Positions 47,703 to 58,722 of a stretch of DNA of 64,000 nucleotides are shown here, piece by piece. The DNA is from Phoronis australis (lineage: Eukaryota > Phoronida > Phoronidae). Location of the stretch: positions 280,961-344,960 of the forward strand of contig NMRA01000315.1 in assembly GCA_002633005.1 (NCBI GenBank). Direction: 5' to 3'. Each line of letters opens with the position of its first letter. Position 1 is the stretch's first letter. The position numbers and the translations under genes are program-made. Under the pieces are notes generated by a model. That model was not told where the DNA came from and searched no databases. It saw only the letters and a list, made by a program, of their open reading frames with translations.

Positions 47703-48711
47703 TTTAAAATGTTTGCGATTTATATTTTAGTGATATCGTTTGAGTGAGGAAACTTATCATTGGTTTTGAATTGGTGAATGCAAAAGAAAGGTCATCTTTG
47801 AGGTTATGTAGTATCTTACTGCAAATCTGCACATTTAGCCAAATATCTACAAAACTATAGGAAAACACTCTGTAGAAGTATGCATTCTCTGAAAACATGC
47901 TATCCTTTAATTCCTACCATCTCTCATGAATTAGGTCACGTGACCATGCACATTCATTACAGTTTAGCAAAAGAAAAGCATACTCATAACTAAACGACTT
48001 AAAAACGTGGCCAAATATCATTCGATATCAATGCATTAGATGAAGTATCAAAACGCAGTTTTAGTTTCTAAATTATTCTTTAGTTTTCGTATTGTAACTT
48101 TTGGTTTTTCCGGAAATCTATAAAAGTCTTATATTTAATAGCCCCTCATGCAAAAGTGAAACATGTTAAAACGACCCATAACTGCGTTTTGGAGAAAATT
48201 ATGAAAGCATGATATCTAAAAGTTTCATGTGAATCCGATAAGCGATTACTGAGTAAGCAAATTTTGGATTTTTTCTGGGATCTTTCATAACCAGACTTTT
48301 GTCTCTTCACCACGTGTGGCCATTGTGTGACCTTAGAAACTTCATTCAATGCGTATTGAAGAATTCTCTCATTTTATGTTCTCGTCCAGTTTGTATTAGT
48401 GCATTTTTCATGCTGATTTTTTCTGTCCTTTTATTAATTCGTTGAATTTATTCGTTGTAAATGTATGACGAAACTTTCGCAATTGATTTCCGACTCACGG
48501 GAAGTACGTCAAGAAAGATTCCAGAAGGGTTCAAGATGCTAGTGACTACTCTAGAAGGAGAGGCTTCGCATTAATTCATTTATATGTAAAAAAACGCTAA
48601 TTGATGTAATAAGAGAAAGTGTCTTTGCTTCTCAGTCCAAGTGCACATACCGAGATATTTCCAATTTCCGCACCTCTAACACTAGCATGTAAGCCTGTAT
48701 ACGCGGCTTTC

Positions 48712-48870
48712 AGGAGGAGGCAGTGTTGCCTAGTGGGTTGAGTGTCCGCCTCTTGTTCTCGTGGTCATCGGTTCAGTTCCCACTGGATCGACTACTAGAC
48801 ACTTGAGTCAGGTCTCTAGGTCCTCTGTTTGGTCTTAATTTGTATGTATTTGTGTATACCTGTTATTTGT
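48712..48870 (+). mobile_element. tRNA-derived SINE
   Basis: An RNA polymerase III A-box-like TTGCCTAGTGGG (48726-48737) lies about 32 bp upstream of a B-box GGTTCAGTTCC (48770-48780), the spacing of a tRNA promoter. The 3' side is a non-tRNA tail with an AT-rich end. No tRNA cloverleaf 3' half is intact, so it is not a tRNA gene. Confidence 0.65.
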
Positions 48871-49102
48871 GCAATAATGCTAAAAATAGTTTTAAGTATT
48901 TATTGCATTGGACCAAAATGAACGCCCTGCGCACGTCTGATGCAACGTGTATCAAACCACCTAAAACATTTTTGCCAGTATACTCGGCTCTATTTACGTC
49001 GTGAAATGCAGTGAATCACAGAAGCTACCAGTAAAAACTTTGCCACAGTCGGATTCCTTCAGACATTTGATTGATTCGTTTCAAATGCTATGAATATTGT
49101 TT

Positions 49103-49294
49103 GGAGTTAATACACACCCTTGCCTCAATCCTGTTGTGCATTTAGAAAAGCTTGTTTTGCGAGTATTATCCACTAGTACTCGCAATTCTAACCTTTCGTA
49201 CGTTGCTTAGATTACTTTTAATATGTTGCCATGGACACCAGCACTGATAAGTTTATGAAATAGGATTCTGAACTGTACACTATCAAAGGCTCTG
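49103..49294 (-). pseudogene. LINE reverse-transcriptase fragment
   Basis: The reverse complement reads RAFDSVQFRILFHKLISAGV, a stop after NILKVI, ATYERLELRVLVDNT and TTGLRQGCVLTP. These are the RT motifs AFDSVxxxxL and (G)xRQGCxLSP of RTE/CR1-type LINEs. It ends about 20 bp from the splice acceptor of the PAN-like exon. Confidence 0.75.
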
Positions 49295-49315
49295 CAATGT
49301 GAATTTTTATTGCAG

Positions 49316-49607
49316 CCGCAACAGTGACGACAGCGATTCCAACATACTGTGAAGCCACCTACCCAGGATCATCGTTAGACGTCAGTCTGGTTGTGGCAGA
49401 AGATTCTAGTTTTTATGGAAACAATGGTAGTGGACATTTCCGCATACTCGGTGATCTCCCGATTGGTGCCAGTGAAATAGCTTCATTTACGGCGCCTCGG
49501 GCAATCAGGTGCCTAGGACAGTGCCTCAGTAATTCCTGCTGCGAATATGCACTATATTCTCAGGGAGCAGAAACGTGTCACCTAATTCGAGATACTGGTT
49601 CCGGGTA
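49316..49607 (+). CDS. Exon encoding short Thr-rich stalk plus PAN/apple-like domain
   Basis: After the acceptor tttttattgcag, the phase-1 frame reads ATVTTAIPTYCEATYPG, GHFRILGDLPIGASEIASF, then RAIRCLGQCLSNSCCEYALY and ETCHLIRDTGSG, with a stop at 49605-49607. The C-L-G-x-C … C-C … C pattern and the FRI…IGA segment align with the end of the mucin exon at 4886-6904, so the two are homologous modules. An AATAAA lies 57 bp after the stop, supporting a terminal exon. A gtaaat donor overlapping the stop is the alternative. Acceptor phase 1 fits the lectin exon ending at 33611, giving signal peptide-CTLD-stalk-PAN, but the implied 15.7-kb intron is filled with transposons and the link is unproven. 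Its length is far less than a mucin stalk. Confidence 0.7.
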
Positions 49608-49664
49608 AATGCTCCACTCAGCTTCCAACGTCTAAACGCTTCACATTTTGATGAAGGGACTTTT

Positions 49665-49670
49665 AATAAA
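49665..49670 (+). other. Poly(A) signal AATAAA
   Basis: Canonical hexamer 57 bp after the stop of the PAN-like exon. Confidence 0.6.
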
Positions 49671-49699
49671 GCGATCAAATTTACTGGGTTCTTTCATTT

Positions 49700-51639
49700 T
49701 ATTAGCATCATGTGCAAATAAGAAATTCTGTTTTACTCAGTTTTATCCACGCATGCACATGTATGCCGAGTCGAAGGATATTCGATGCTAAATGATTCGA
49801 TTGACTCGTGGGTTGCATCGCTCGAAAGATATATGTCGGGTAGCGAATGAAAGCCGTTCTCTCATATATGTTACGTATGTTTGACTTTCATACACATCCT
49901 TGAGTTACCAGTGATAAAAATAAGAAACAAAATGTTTGTTAAACGTTGCAAAAACGATTTTCTTTTAATTTCATGGTTTGTTTAGGCGTATACATGTATT
50001 CAGCCAGTCGCGAAGTCTACTGCATCCCAATTCCAAAGGAGGCGGCCAGTACTGATCGGAATGTATTTATCGTGTATAATTACACAATATAATTCAAATA
50101 GATATAATATGTCTTATGTTCTTGGAAATTGGGTTGAATTATCGTTTACAGTTTTAATACGACATCTTGTTCAGTTGTTACTAACTTCAAGATTTGTTTG
50201 AGGTTGATCGACTCTGTTAAATGACGGAGTCACTTCCTGATCATGTTCCAATACGTTTACCGAGGAATTCTCACGGGATGTCCTCTTCCAGCTTCCTGTT
50301 TCGTCTTGAAACAATTGACCATTTTTTTAAAATCCCCAAAAGTTTTTGAAGTTCCGGAAAAGATTTGATACTCAAATTATATAAAATTGGACTAATTTGG
50401 CCAAATTGACTGGTGCTGCGCATCCCAGCCATACATGTAGTACACTTATTTGGAGGTCCATCAAAAATCTTCCAAGCCATCTGTACAACCATCAAAATCT
50501 GTCTCGAGTTTTTGACAACAATTGACGGATTACCCATATCATGTCGAAGAATAAAACCACCAAAAAACGGTTCCTCTGTAATCGAATTCGGCCGAAAACA
50601 TTGGTGCGGTGCATCGCTTCCACAAACCCTTCTCTTAAGTTTCATCAACACCTGTCAAGCGTTATAACAATTAACCACGGACAGCCAAAATCTTGGCGAA
50701 AATTAAAATTGCCAAAAGACGACCAGACCTGGGATAGTCGACTGCGTCCAGACTTGACTGGCGCATTCCCACTACACATCACTTCTTTGTCGCTTGCAAA
50801 TATTTGCACTGAAATGATCGACGGTGTTCAATGACGTTCAATTTTGGGTAGTGAATTACTTTTATTGCGTAGAATAAGATGAACGGCTAAAGAGGAATAT
50901 CAACGCAAAAGTTTAATTTTTTGTAAAACTCATACACCTCTTCTTCTTTTATGTCGACCTATTACGCTCAGACATCACAATGCAATTCACTACTAAACTC
51001 GCATGTTTGAGCCTTAGCCGAACTTCAGCTAGGAAATGGCGACTGCCAGACAATTGACTGTGGGTTTGTTTAAAAGGTAGCTATGCTTTGAGATTGTGCG
51101 TAGATGGAGAGTGAATAATCGAATCCAGTAATTAATTTATTACATGATAACCCCTAATTAGACAAATGAAACCTATTGTTAATTAAGTAATCAACTACAA
51201 AGAGTAACTACGCTAGCGCCCTCTTTAAAGATTACTTTAATCAAACAACCAAAACAATCAAATGTCTTATCTTCTATCCAAGCCAGGACTCTCCACTTGT
51301 TGGATGTCTGTCCTGTGGGTGAATCTTCGAACTACACACACTGTATAGCGACAGTGTACTTGCTGGTCACCGTCACTGGTGATGCAACACTTGCAGGCAA
51401 TTTCTTCTACCCGCGATTCTTCTTGCTGGTCAAAGTCTCTGGCTGATGACGCAACACTTCAGGTAGTATCTTACTACCCTCGATGCAAGTGACAAGCTCT
51501 TCGTTAACTTCCTGTTCGTTAACCCTTACCCTTGCCAAGATCCTTTCCAGAATCTTCCACGAGATGGCTCTGTCGTACAATTGCTTCTGTACAACGTAGC
51601 AAGTCTTTATGCTTCAACTACTATAGCGCATCTACTGTA
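49700..51639. other. No gene recognised
   Basis: A 126-codon minus-strand frame (50651-50271) overlaps plus-strand frames in the same place. None shows a recognisable domain. Near 51350-51470 a ~60-bp segment (cttgctggtca … gcaacactt.cagg) is repeated imperfectly. Confidence 0.35.
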
Positions 51640-51930
51640 ATTATCTTGTTGATTTCAGCCCATAATATAACATTCTACTTATTTAGTGATTGGCTAATAA
51701 AAACCACATGATCATATCCAATGTTACAATTTGTTCTCAGAATATTCTAGAATCTCTTTGACCCCAGAACCCAAAGTTGTAAACACCATCTAAAAATAGA
51801 TTTTGACGTTAAAATACATGTCAACAAGTCTGACCCCATGATTTAAAAGTACATACATGTATGCACAAATTTTGGGCATTTCAAAATGGATCTATTCTTA
51901 CTAATTACTTAATCATTATTTATTCTGACA
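51640..51930 (-). repeat. Dispersed repeat R1, copy 2
   Basis: Reverse-complement homologue of 8789-9060. It begins (minus strand) tgtcagaataaataatg and ends near ttattagccaatcac. Confidence 0.75.
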
Positions 51931-53194
51931 GCGATTTAGAACTTTATATCCATCTCGCATGCGGTGTTTGTTTAACATAGCCTTCGCATCTCAATGAATA
52001 AAATGTTCGTTTTCGTCACTTCAACCGTACTATCGTAATCGACTCTTGATTAATTTCAGAATAAAAATCAAGATATCCGGTGCCATTCCTTTGCAGAGGT
52101 TTTCAAAGAAAACCGTCAAATTGGAACTGTGTACTCAGTAAGTGATAACTATTCTGCAGCATAGGCAAGACGATCTGAATGGCAGACAGTAAATCGATCA
52201 ACGACGTGAGAAACAAATGAAGTCTTACTTGCTCACTTTTATGTCATTTATTTTTTAACATGTAAAAACAAAAAATAAATAACAGCTACTACATTTCTAA
52301 ACAGATCTATTCAGGAAAATTTTCAAATAATAAAATTCCCAAGAACAAATTTAAAATTCAACTTTACTGTCAAAGCATAGTAATTGTACGAGGCTAACTG
52401 ACAAATGCACAGAAAACGCGGCTATCAATAACATTTAAGCTTTGCTTATCGCTATCATTACAGGCAGTAACTATGTTCATTGTCAGTTTTAAGCCACCAA
52501 GTTTGTCTGCCACGGAAAAGGCCAGACCACTAGTAACCGGGGCGCATTAATAGGGAGGTAACATGAATTGTTCCCCCTGCCCTTCCACCTGTCCAGCCCG
52601 GAATCGCAGTAAAATTACCTCGTAGAGAAACTGTCTAGGTCTCTAACTAGCTTGTGTGCGCTTTATGGACGTCGACTCTTTAATGCGAGGTTAACCGCTT
52701 GGTGAAGTCTGCAATGGGCTGTAAAAGAATGGAAATTGCTGACTGTCCGTGTCGAAGACACTAAAAGCGAGCCATGCGTTATCGCCTTTAAAAAATCTGT
52801 AGAGACAACCAAAGTGTGTCAGAACCCAGACAATTCCGTGGTAAAATAAGAATAATTCAGGTCTATATCATGAAATTTTCGAAAGAATGACTTAAACTTC
52901 CGTGATTGTAACACCACCAGAGGCCGTTAACTGTAGCAGACACACACGCGCGACTGACAGTAGCGGCGAAAAATCTGAGTGCAGAGCGAAAATAACAGCT
53001 TATTACAATAGGGCCGTCCCGGATTACACAGCGACACTCGAATCTCGCTGTATTTCCCCATAACGCCGTAAACATCCGTCAAGCCAGAACATTTGCTGCC
53101 TCGTATTCGTGCCATTGGAGTTTCACATATTATTTATTGTTGTCTGATTCTTTGCAAGTTTTTTCTCAGTTGCATTACTATATTCATCCATCTA
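51931..53194. other. No gene recognised
   Basis: An exon-like segment at 52061-52139 was considered and not accepted. Otherwise nothing is seen. Confidence 0.4.
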
Positions 53195-53275
53195 ATGCCA
53201 ACGAAGTATCACTGCTGTAGTATGGGCTGCAACTCCGACATCAATGAGAGACACGAAAATGTGCTTTATTTCTAA
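53195..53275 (+). other. Possible THAP-like N-terminus
   Basis: The frame MPTKYHCCSMGCNSDINERH resembles the Met-x-x-x-x-x-C-C-x2-G-C opening of THAP-like zinc fingers, then stops at 53273. No downstream C-x2-H part was found. Probably a relic. Confidence 0.25.
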
Positions 53276-54300
53276 AAGGAGGTCACGCGCTTTCTTATCT
53301 CCGGGACAAAGGAGAGTTCTATCGCCATGTAATCCGGCACGGCCCTATTCAAGACTACACGAACCACTGGCCTTTCACCTACGTGATGTTATTCTGCGTA
53401 ACGTTGGGCCGTGATCTTGCGTAGCTCGGAAGGACTAAGGATACGAAGTGCAAAGTTTCTGAAGAGCACAACTTCAACAACAATATGTGTTTGTTACCAT
53501 ATAGATGCTTGAAGCCTACACATTCAAGTAAAGCACACAGTAATAAATCAACGTCACTTCTATGCTGGTCGCTGAAGTTGCACTCACGGTTAAAGATTAA
53601 TAAAGTCTTCAAACGATAAGCCTACACAACTCATGTGTCGGTATAAAATGTAATGCAGATTTTTGGAGAGCCAGCTGTCACCTCTTACAGGACATCCTGC
53701 AGATGTGCGTATTTATAGTATTTATTGGCCACAATCGGTTACAGTTAGATTCAAAGTAGACTCATACATGTATTGTTGCCTGCATCCCCTGTTGGCACAA
53801 ACTTCTCCGCTACCGGCATGAACAATAAATCACGACGTCGGCATACCGATCTAAGAGCTTCTGTTATATATTTCCTTCAACAAGTATGGTGGGGCCTTTC
53901 TGTCATATTTTGGATCTTCCAGTACACATTCCTACGTTCCTATGGATGGTGCATACTTTTGTGAGACCGTTCAGTTCGTGTACCGCACCACTTTCCTTCC
54001 GGAAAGACAATACATTGACCGTACCTTGTTGTTCCATAAACAAATTTTTCGACTAGCCAGACGTGTCATAGGCAAAGACCGGAAGCTAGGACCGTGCAGT
54101 ACAACTAGCACAAAACAGAAAGTCGCTGGAGGGTCTAAGAGGTTCTAAGGGGGGAGGTGCAACAGCCGTTTTTAAGGGAAAATAATAGACCCTGGAAACA
54201 ACATGCCGACGTCATTTTTTATTTTCGTTTTTGTACTTGTCCGTAGGAAGCCAGCTAATCCCCTGGCCCCAAAATCTGTAGTGTCCGTCTATGGCATGAC
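53276..54300. other. No gene recognised
   Basis: Short frames only. One after the possible THAP start (53273-53420, LKGGHALSYLRDKGEFYRHV) is open for about 50 codons but unrecognised. Confidence 0.35.
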
Positions 54301-54669
54301 TTAAAGGGGAAAGCAACCTAGTTAGCGTCATTTTTCGTTATACTAATATTTTCAGGTTATTTTAGATAAAGTTAATGTATAAGTCCCCACATACTGACCT
54401 ACTATTGAATTATACATGGCTCACTCCGGAACTGATGGCTCAAATCATTCCCCGCGAGTTTCATTAGATTGTTCTACAATATTATTCATTGTAGACATCT
54501 CTGCATGTTGCCTGTTTACTATTTTCCAAAAATAGCCAACGAATATTCTGGAAGAATTTTACAAAGTTCATAGAGTGTAATTTAGTCACAGTATGGTTTG
54601 CACTGGACAGCAAAAACACTAAAAAACAACATGTACATAAAGAAGCTGTGCTGGTTGCTGGCCTTAGAC

Positions 54670-54892
54670 CAGTAGCGTTCAGAAGGGAAGGTGGGGGGAC
54701 GAGTGACGGCACCTGGCATCCACATCGGATGGGGGCAACCAACCACTATGAATAATTGTGACTGTGAATAAGGTTTCTTTTTATGTTTCACCTCTTTACT
54801 TTTCGTAGTACTAGGGTCCATGTATTTGAACGCAGAGAATGGCATCCTATAAAAGGTCGCCCCGGGGACCACCAAACCCCTGCACGCCACTG
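54670..54892. mobile_element. hAT-type MITE with perfect 8-bp target duplication
   Basis: Termini are CAGTAGCGTTCAGAAGG at the left and CCCCTGCACGCCACTG at the right. CCTTAGAC flanks both sides (54662-54669 and 54893-54900). The 8-bp duplication and CAG..CTG ends fit hAT. The 223-bp body is non-coding. Confidence 0.9.
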
Positions 54893-54994
54893 CCTTAGAC
54901 GTCATGCTTCACACTGCAGGTGACACCAACTTTGTGGCCCTAAGTCACTACAGGGGTTGCAGCTCGCGATGCTTCGCGTTTTTAGTTTTAAAAA

Positions 54995-55315
54995 AGTCAC
55001 CTCCAGCAGGTGGCGACGTACAGCAGAGAAGGAAATACCGATGGTACGGCATCTTTATTCAGAATATGTTTAGCAAGTACCCTCGTGTCCGCGTTGATGT
55101 CCTTTTCGTAATCCGACGGTAAAAAATGTTTGACGCGCACACAACAGTTTTGCGCCGCTTTAGACCTGGCGCGAACAGGTAACGATTGATTTTGGCATGA
55201 ACGAGCAAACTCTGACTGGTTTTGTTATCCACTGGAAATCGGTGAAACAGTTCACCTATACTCTTCGAGAAGTCATGATGCCTCTATCCCGGTACGCAAC
55301 AACTTCCAAACGTGT
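54995..55315 (-). pseudogene. THAP domain relic inside the TTAA element
   Basis: The minus-strand frame contains CCVRVKHFLPSDYEKDINAD and, further on, KDAVPSVFPSLLY. These are the C-x2-H end of a THAP finger and the AVPTxF box. It aligns with the intact THAP ORF at 20707-20393 (VCSKHFLPDYERDM; GVIPSLLFPG). The N-terminal half upstream (55200-55315) is broken by shifts and the C-x3-C opening is not readable. Confidence 0.65.
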
Positions 55316-55625
55316 TGAACAAGGCTAGAGAGGTAAACAAGTGCTAAATTGCTACAAACTAACGTACACAACTACGCATCCGATGTCAAACACAATTCAA
55401 AGTACTTGTAAACAACTATGGTCGAGGAATATTCGGGCCACGAACATCACTTCCGGAGTGACGCATGCATAACCAACTAGAACACAATGGAAATTAATTT
55501 ACTTGAATTTTATCTAGGATAACATAAAATCATAGTTTAACCAAAGATGACACTAAAAGCGGTTGATATCTCTTTTGCGGTGCCTTTGGGACGCCGATAA
55601 CACATACCGTACATATACATGTATA

Positions 55626-57031
55626 TTATAGGACTATAGAATTATTTACCTCGTGAAACATTACGGTCATGTAGACGAGAACGCACCAGCCGACGGTACC
55701 AATGGCCAGTGCAAGGATGATCCACCACCAACCGCACGACTTTTTGCGTTCAAGATTAAAAAAATCCCCAGTCTTGTAATCGACGTATGACAGCACAGCG
55801 TACGCGAGGCCAAGGAGGCCAAATGTACAGTTACAGAACACAAAACTGAAGACAGCCGTGCCAAACTGGGTCCTGCAAATGAAAGTAAAGCCATATAAAA
55901 TTCACAATTTTAAATATTGCCCTTATGCGATCAACAGAATTGTTATCGTAGTAATTGACAACAGCCAGCTGCACGGTTATCCGTCCACCATTCATCTTTC
56001 TATCCATCCATCAAGTCACTCAGTTAGCCATCCATCCAGACAGTCAAACAGTCACCCATCCAGCAAGACAGCCATCCAGCCGTCTAGCCAGCCATCAAGC
56101 CATCTATCCAGCCATCTAGCCATCTAGGCAGCTATTCAAACTTCCATCCAACCATCAATACTTCCATCTAACCTTCCATCCATCCATCCACCCAGCCACC
56201 CATCTATACATCCAGCCATCCTTACAGAAATCTATACATGTACTGCCAGCCATTTATACAGCCAGCCTTCCCTACAGCCAGCTTTCCCTACAGCCAGCCA
56301 TCCATACCGCCAGCCATCCATACAGCCAGCCATCCTTACAGCCATACATACAGCCATCCATACAGCCAACCATAAAGTCATCCATACAGCCAGCCATCTA
56401 TACAGCCAGCCATTAATCAAGTCAGCTGGCTAGTTATCCATGTAAACCCATGCAAACAGGCAGTTCGACATCGATCAATACAGCCACCCATCCAGTCAGC
56501 CAACGTCCCATCCAGCCACTCATCCAGTCAGTCAAACATCCATACAGCCATCCATACAGCCATCCAACCTTGCAGCCATACATGTACATACAGTCCCTGT
56601 TATACCCAACAATCGGCCGTGCGAAACCAATTGTTACACATACAGTCATACTCTACATACAGCCAGCCATTAATCAAGTCAGCTGGCTAGTTATCCATGT
56701 CAACCCATGCAAACAGGCAGTTCGCCATCGATCAATACAGCCACCCATCCAGTCAGCCAACGTCCCATCCAGCCACCCATCCAGCCACCCAGCCACCCAT
56801 CCAGCCACCTAGCCAGCCAACCAGGCAGCCTGGCAGCCAGGCACCCAGCCAGCCATCATTTTCGGTGTGCACGAAGTATCTGTGATTTTGAACCTACCAC
56901 TGGAATTTTGGTTTTGCGGTCGTAACAGTAAGGTCTGACATTGGAACCATAGTTCGGTCTCGTGCAGATGAGTGGGCGAAAACCACACGCGTTTCCGTGT
57001 CGAAGTCTTGACCCATGTTCACGTACGCCAT
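55626..57031 (-). CDS. CD225/dispanin (IFITM-like) two-pass membrane protein, two exons
   Basis: Exon 1 (57031-56898) starts [20 protein letters not shown] and ends …AKPKFQ plus TG at a gtaggt donor (phase 2). Exon 2 (55872-55626, after tttgcag) begins by completing Trp45. The joined protein has 126 residues with no defect. A Thr/Pro-containing N-terminal tail is followed by a first hydrophobic segment (about 48-75, [20 protein letters not shown]), a loop with the family hallmark [17 protein letters not shown], and a second transmembrane segment (about 94-117). Cys58, Cys60 and Cys91 sit near the membrane borders, where IFITM proteins carry palmitoylated cysteines. IFITM proteins act on membrane fusion, but many dispanins have other or unknown roles, so no function is assigned. 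An acceptor-like cttttccag 10 bp before the ATG suggests a 5' UTR exon. The intron is mainly minisatellite (55981-56860). Confidence 0.85.
55981..56860. repeat. CCATCCAGC/CCATACAGC minisatellite with a 257-bp higher-order repeat
   Basis: Nearly the whole intron of the dispanin-like gene is variants of a 4/8-bp motif (ccatccagccat, ccatacagccag). Superimposed on it, 56403-56530 and 56660-56790 are nearly identical direct copies 257 bp apart (cagccagccattaatcaagt…), showing segmental duplication within the array. Open frames across it are artefacts of repeat periodicity. Confidence 0.95.
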
Positions 57032-58556
57032 CTTCCGGTATCTGGAAAAGGACAACTCGTGTTGATATTTTTTAGTGGCAGCGTTTCGGTGAGCAAGTTT
57101 CTGGCGTAGACATGTAACCTGTCAGCAAATATGTATGTACAACCGAAAGCAAGGGGGACCTGCATTCAGACTGACTGAGTCAACTAAGACCTAAAACGGA
57201 ACGTTGCAAGAGAAAAGACAATGTCGAGGTGATCAGCTTGGATCGCAAATTGAAATACGGATTGAATGCTCTGTGGGACAATTTGGACTTGAAAACGAAC
57301 AGCGAACTTGCCAACGGTATATTGGTTTGGCAAGTTCACCAATAACAATAATGTTATTGATAATTACAAGAAACTGTCGATCTATCTCGTCGAGGTCAGC
57401 GCATCAATTAACGTCTATTCTGACCTTAATCTGACATTTCCCATTTAGATCTTTACCTCATAAATTTCCTCGGTGCCAGTTGCTCGACCGCGACCTGTGC
57501 AGCACGATCGCTATAAGCTCGTTTATCATCAGAGTTATTATTATGAGCAAATTACTTGACGGAGAAAAATAAGATATGAATCAGAGAACCTGAAAAGGTT
57601 TGCTTTGGGCAGTCTGTGCATATTAAATGCTTTGGGCATTCCGTTCATATCAAATGCTTTCTCGGACGTTTTACAAATACTGTATGGTGCTGTGAACATT
57701 TTCGGTTGAATGTAAACCATAGATTCTGCAAAAGTTAATAAAACTGGCCGTTTCCTAGTAAAAATGCTCCGTAATGGGCTCTGCAAAACTTAATCTACTC
57801 AGATTTATATACAGTTTAATAGGAGAGTAAGCCTGTGTCCTCATTGTCCTGTCTGCATGTATTTGAAAGCCAAAATATCTTTCACTTATATTCCAAGGTT
57901 TTCCCATATTCAGGCCAGGGCATGAATCCCTGCACACCACCAATATCTCGATCCTGACGCCTGCACCTTATTACTGCATGGTAAACAAGAAGTTTAGTTG
58001 TAAAAATTACGAAACACAATTTAAAATGTAACTGAAATCCTTATAAATAACGTAAAAACATTACGTCAATACGAGCGTTGTCTATGGAAATAGGGCACAC
58101 AATAGAAATTTTAACAGATATGTAGGTAATCTCAAAAAAACCACGAATGGACGGAGCAAGATTCCCCTTACGGCCTTCAGTTGCTTTTTACTGCTCTGAA
58201 TTAGGTAGTTGTTACACACGCAACGGAGTTTAAACTCTGTTTTTTCACATTGTATGGTGTTGTTACCGTGCGGCGAGCAAACAAAAACATTCTTGTCAAT
58301 ATTGAAGGGCGTGCGCTAACCATGTTCGGAATGTTTGCTCAGTTTTATTGATTTGAATTCCGATGAAATGCCTATACAGTACAGCGCTCGAAATGAAGCA
58401 GTTACTAAATATGACATTTCGTTTTAGTGTCAAACTTAACCACAACACGTGTGAGCTTCTGCGTTCTCCAAGCAATTTTGACATGGAAAGCACGACAAAG
58501 GAATTCAAAAACGCTGGGCTCGCGGATTCGCATAGGCCTTACGCCGCAAATTGTTG
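57032..58556. other. Upstream region of the dispanin-like gene
   Basis: A candidate minus-strand 5' UTR exon ends at about 57457 with …ttatgag/gtaaag, which could splice to the acceptor at about 57041. No coding exon recognised. Confidence 0.3.
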
Positions 58557-58722
58557 TGCAGTGCGTGTTTACAGGGTGCCAGTGTCGCGTGTTCGCGATC
58601 TGTGACCGACGTCTTTAGCGGACACGAGTCCGTGAGTCGTGCGTGTTTACAGGTGCCGGAACCGCATGTTCGCCCGATCTTGAGTCACGCTTGTTAGCGG
58701 ACACGGGTAGGCGTGAGCCGCG
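58557..58722. repeat. CpG-rich two-copy tandem repeat (~80 bp)
   Basis: gtgcgtgtttacagg…ttagcggacacg occurs twice in tandem (about 58560-58640 and 58640-58722) with 15-25 percent differences, in locally CpG-rich sequence. Confidence 0.7.

Larger units (their letters stand above)
54301..55578. mobile_element. Kolobok-like TTAA element with THAP relic
   Basis: The left end is TTAA (54301-54304) followed by AGGGGAAAGCAACC. The right end is GGTTGATATCTCTT followed by TTGC (55575-55578, a decayed TTAA). The inverted repeats extend about 70 bp (…gtcat.ttt.gtta.act…ttat..tagataaa…). Inside are a minus-strand THAP relic and, nested, a hAT MITE (54670-54892). TTAA duplication with a THAP domain is characteristic of Kolobok. 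No catalytic core is visible in about 1 kb, so this is an internally deleted, non-autonomous copy. Its right part matches 20820-20981. Confidence 0.65.

Noticed and set aside
48726-48780. Candidate tRNA gene
   Set aside because: A- and B-box-like motifs are present, but no acceptor-stem pairing or complete cloverleaf is seen. A tRNA-derived SINE explains it.
50271-50651. 126-codon minus-strand ORF as a gene
   Set aside because: Open frames exist on both strands here, no domain is recognised, and no splice or start context supports it.
52061-52139. Exon-like segment (acceptor ttaatttcag, donor ctca/gtaagt) after the PAN exon
   Set aside because: In its most protein-like frame it would need a phase-0 upstream donor, but the PAN exon offers phase 2 (or a stop). 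The PAN exon also has its own stop and a nearby AATAAA.
56232-56885. Several open frames of Trp/Leu/Ala or Ser/His/Pro repeats on both strands
   Set aside because: They are products of the CCATCCAGC minisatellite periodicity and lie in the dispanin-like gene's intron.
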